7,213 bases of DNA, from assembly GCA_012841425.1 (NCBI GenBank), contig DUUR01000094.1, positions 1 to 7,213 on the forward strand, given 5' to 3'. Position numbers and translations under genes: made by a program. The notes under the pieces are model-generated. The model was not told the DNA's origin, did not search any database, and worked only from the letters and a program-made list of their open reading frames with translations. The DNA is from Bacteroidales bacterium. GTDB lineage: Bacteria > Bacteroidota > Bacteroidia > Bacteroidales > Dysgonomonadaceae. Shown in pieces: positions 6,718-7,213 of the stretch. Numbering within the stretch: position 1 is the stretch's first letter; each line of letters begins with the position of its first letter.

Positions 6718-7068
6718 ATGGATTTAATGAAAGTGGCGGAAGAATCTTTTGCAGGTCAAAAGAAAGAATTCCCAAAATTTAAAAGTGGTGATACAATTAC
6801 CGTAGCCTATCGTATTGTTGAAGGAAACAAAGAGAGAATTCAGCAGTATCGTGGTGTAGTTATTAAAATTGTAGGTACTGGCGATAACAAAAGATTTACT
6901 GTAAGAAAAATGTCGGATAACATTGGAGTTGAGCGTATTTTTCCAATTAACTCTCCCTTTATCGATAGTATAGTGGTAAACAGTGAAGGTAAAGTTAGAA
7001 GAACAAAACTTTATTATCTTCGCAGTAGACGTGGTAAAGCTGCACGTATTAAGAAAAAACTGTATTAA
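6718..7068 (+). CDS. rplS: 50S ribosomal protein L19
   Basis: L19 is a large-subunit ribosomal protein located at the interface with the 30S subunit. The 116 residues are of normal length. Diagnostic stretches are [20 protein letters not shown] (22-41), QYRGVVIKI (43-51), [19 protein letters not shown] (59-77), SPFIDSI (79-85) and the C-terminal [11 protein letters not shown]. The basic tail ([11 protein letters not shown]) fits rRNA binding. The start MDLMKVAEE resembles other Bacteroidales L19 proteins, favouring ATG 6718 over the second ATG at 6727; AAAAAG lies just upstream. It is a single-gene unit here, transcribed away from the nucleotidase operon and ended by the terminator at 7094. 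It is not with rpsP, rimM and trmD as in the proteobacterial operon. Its long structured leader suggests feedback control. Confidence 0.98.
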   Translation: MDLMKVAEESFAGQKKEFPKFKSGDTITVAYRIVEGNKERIQQYRGVVIKIVGTGDNKRFTVRKMSDNIGVERIFPINSPFIDSIVVNSEGKVRRTKLYYLRSRRGKAARIKKKLY

Positions 7069-7093
7069 TACTAAACAGTTAGAAGAAATAAAT

Positions 7094-7119
7094 GCTCCGA
7101 ATTATTCGGGGCTTTTTTT
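7094..7119 (+). terminator. intrinsic terminator of rplS
   Basis: GCTCCGAA (7094-7101) pairs with TTCGGGGC (7105-7112), 8 bp with one G-U pair, around a TTA loop, and is followed at once by seven T (7113-7119). It begins 25 nt after the rplS stop. On the opposite strand the same stem is followed by an interrupted T-rich run (ATTTATTTCTT), so it may also stop leftward transcription entering from the right edge. Confidence 0.9.
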
Positions 7120-7167
7120 ATGCCTAATATCAAGCTATATAATGAGAACTAAATCTCTCTTTGAAAC

Positions 7168-7175
7168 TATCTTTG
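7168..7175 (+). promoter_or_regulatory. possible -7 promoter element for a gene beyond the right edge
   Basis: TATCTTTG fits TAnnTTTG exactly and lies downstream of the rplS terminator, so it could serve a rightward gene outside the window. No TTG is present at the expected -33 distance, and no convincing start codon follows before the edge (the ATG at 7201 meets a stop after three codons). The remaining sequence from 7120 to 7213 shows nothing else I can support. Confidence 0.25.
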
Positions 7176-7213
7176 GAATGCTTAATTTTGATAGTCTAAA
7201 ATGATTTACTGAA

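Noticed and set aside
6983..7204. 73-codon plus-strand frame overlapping the end of rplS
   Set aside because: It starts inside rplS in another frame and runs through the rplS intrinsic terminator, so it is unlikely to be expressed.
7142..7204. 20-codon frame from ATG 7142 after the terminator
   Set aside because: Too short to judge, with no ribosome-binding site or promoter at the right place; the -7-like element lies inside it.

Overview
The window reads as a chromosomal segment of a Bacteroidota bacterium, most likely Bacteroidales-like. The base composition is AT-rich. Promoter candidates have the Bacteroidota form (TAnnTTTG at -7, TTG near -33) rather than the E. coli form, and starts are preceded by A-rich stretches instead of strong Shine-Dalgarno sites. 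The L19 protein, the glycosyltransferase and the split nucleotidase also look like Bacteroidales proteins. I see no mobile element, CRISPR array, rRNA or tRNA.

Layout. Positions 1-884 (+) hold the 3' part of a GT1/MurG-like glycosyltransferase whose N-terminus lies outside the window. Its end overlaps, tail to tail by 25 bp, the end of a leftward gene cluster spanning 6482 down to 860. In transcription order the cluster encodes: a lipoprotein equivalent to the C-terminal substrate-binding domain of UshA-type 5'-nucleotidases; a secreted metallophosphoesterase equivalent to the catalytic domain of the same enzyme; a 982-residue secreted fusion of a GH3 NagZ-like beta-N-acetylglucosaminidase with a class C beta-lactamase-like serine hydrolase; and 3-dehydroquinate synthase (aroB). 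Gaps are 12 nt, a 1-nt overlap (TAATG) and 23 nt, so this is very probably one operon. A good promoter candidate lies just upstream at 6523-6553. The 235-bp divergent intergenic region also carries the promoter and a structured leader of rplS (ribosomal protein L19, +), which ends in a clear intrinsic terminator at 7094-7119.

How the parts fit. The first three operon products carry export signals and should work in the periplasm. The nucleotidase pair would dephosphorylate nucleotides, with the active site shared between two polypeptides. The fusion protein resembles the NagZ plus AmiE pair of Bacillus subtilis and may remove both GlcNAc and the stem peptide from muropeptides. AroB is a cytoplasmic shikimate-pathway enzyme and appears to share only transcription with them.

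Most of the window is conserved housekeeping or cell-envelope sequence. I do not see a wholly new system. The points most worth a second look are the GH3/serine-hydrolase fusion, the split nucleotidase in inverted domain order, the nested hairpin in the rplS leader, and an inverted repeat that brackets the operon promoter.
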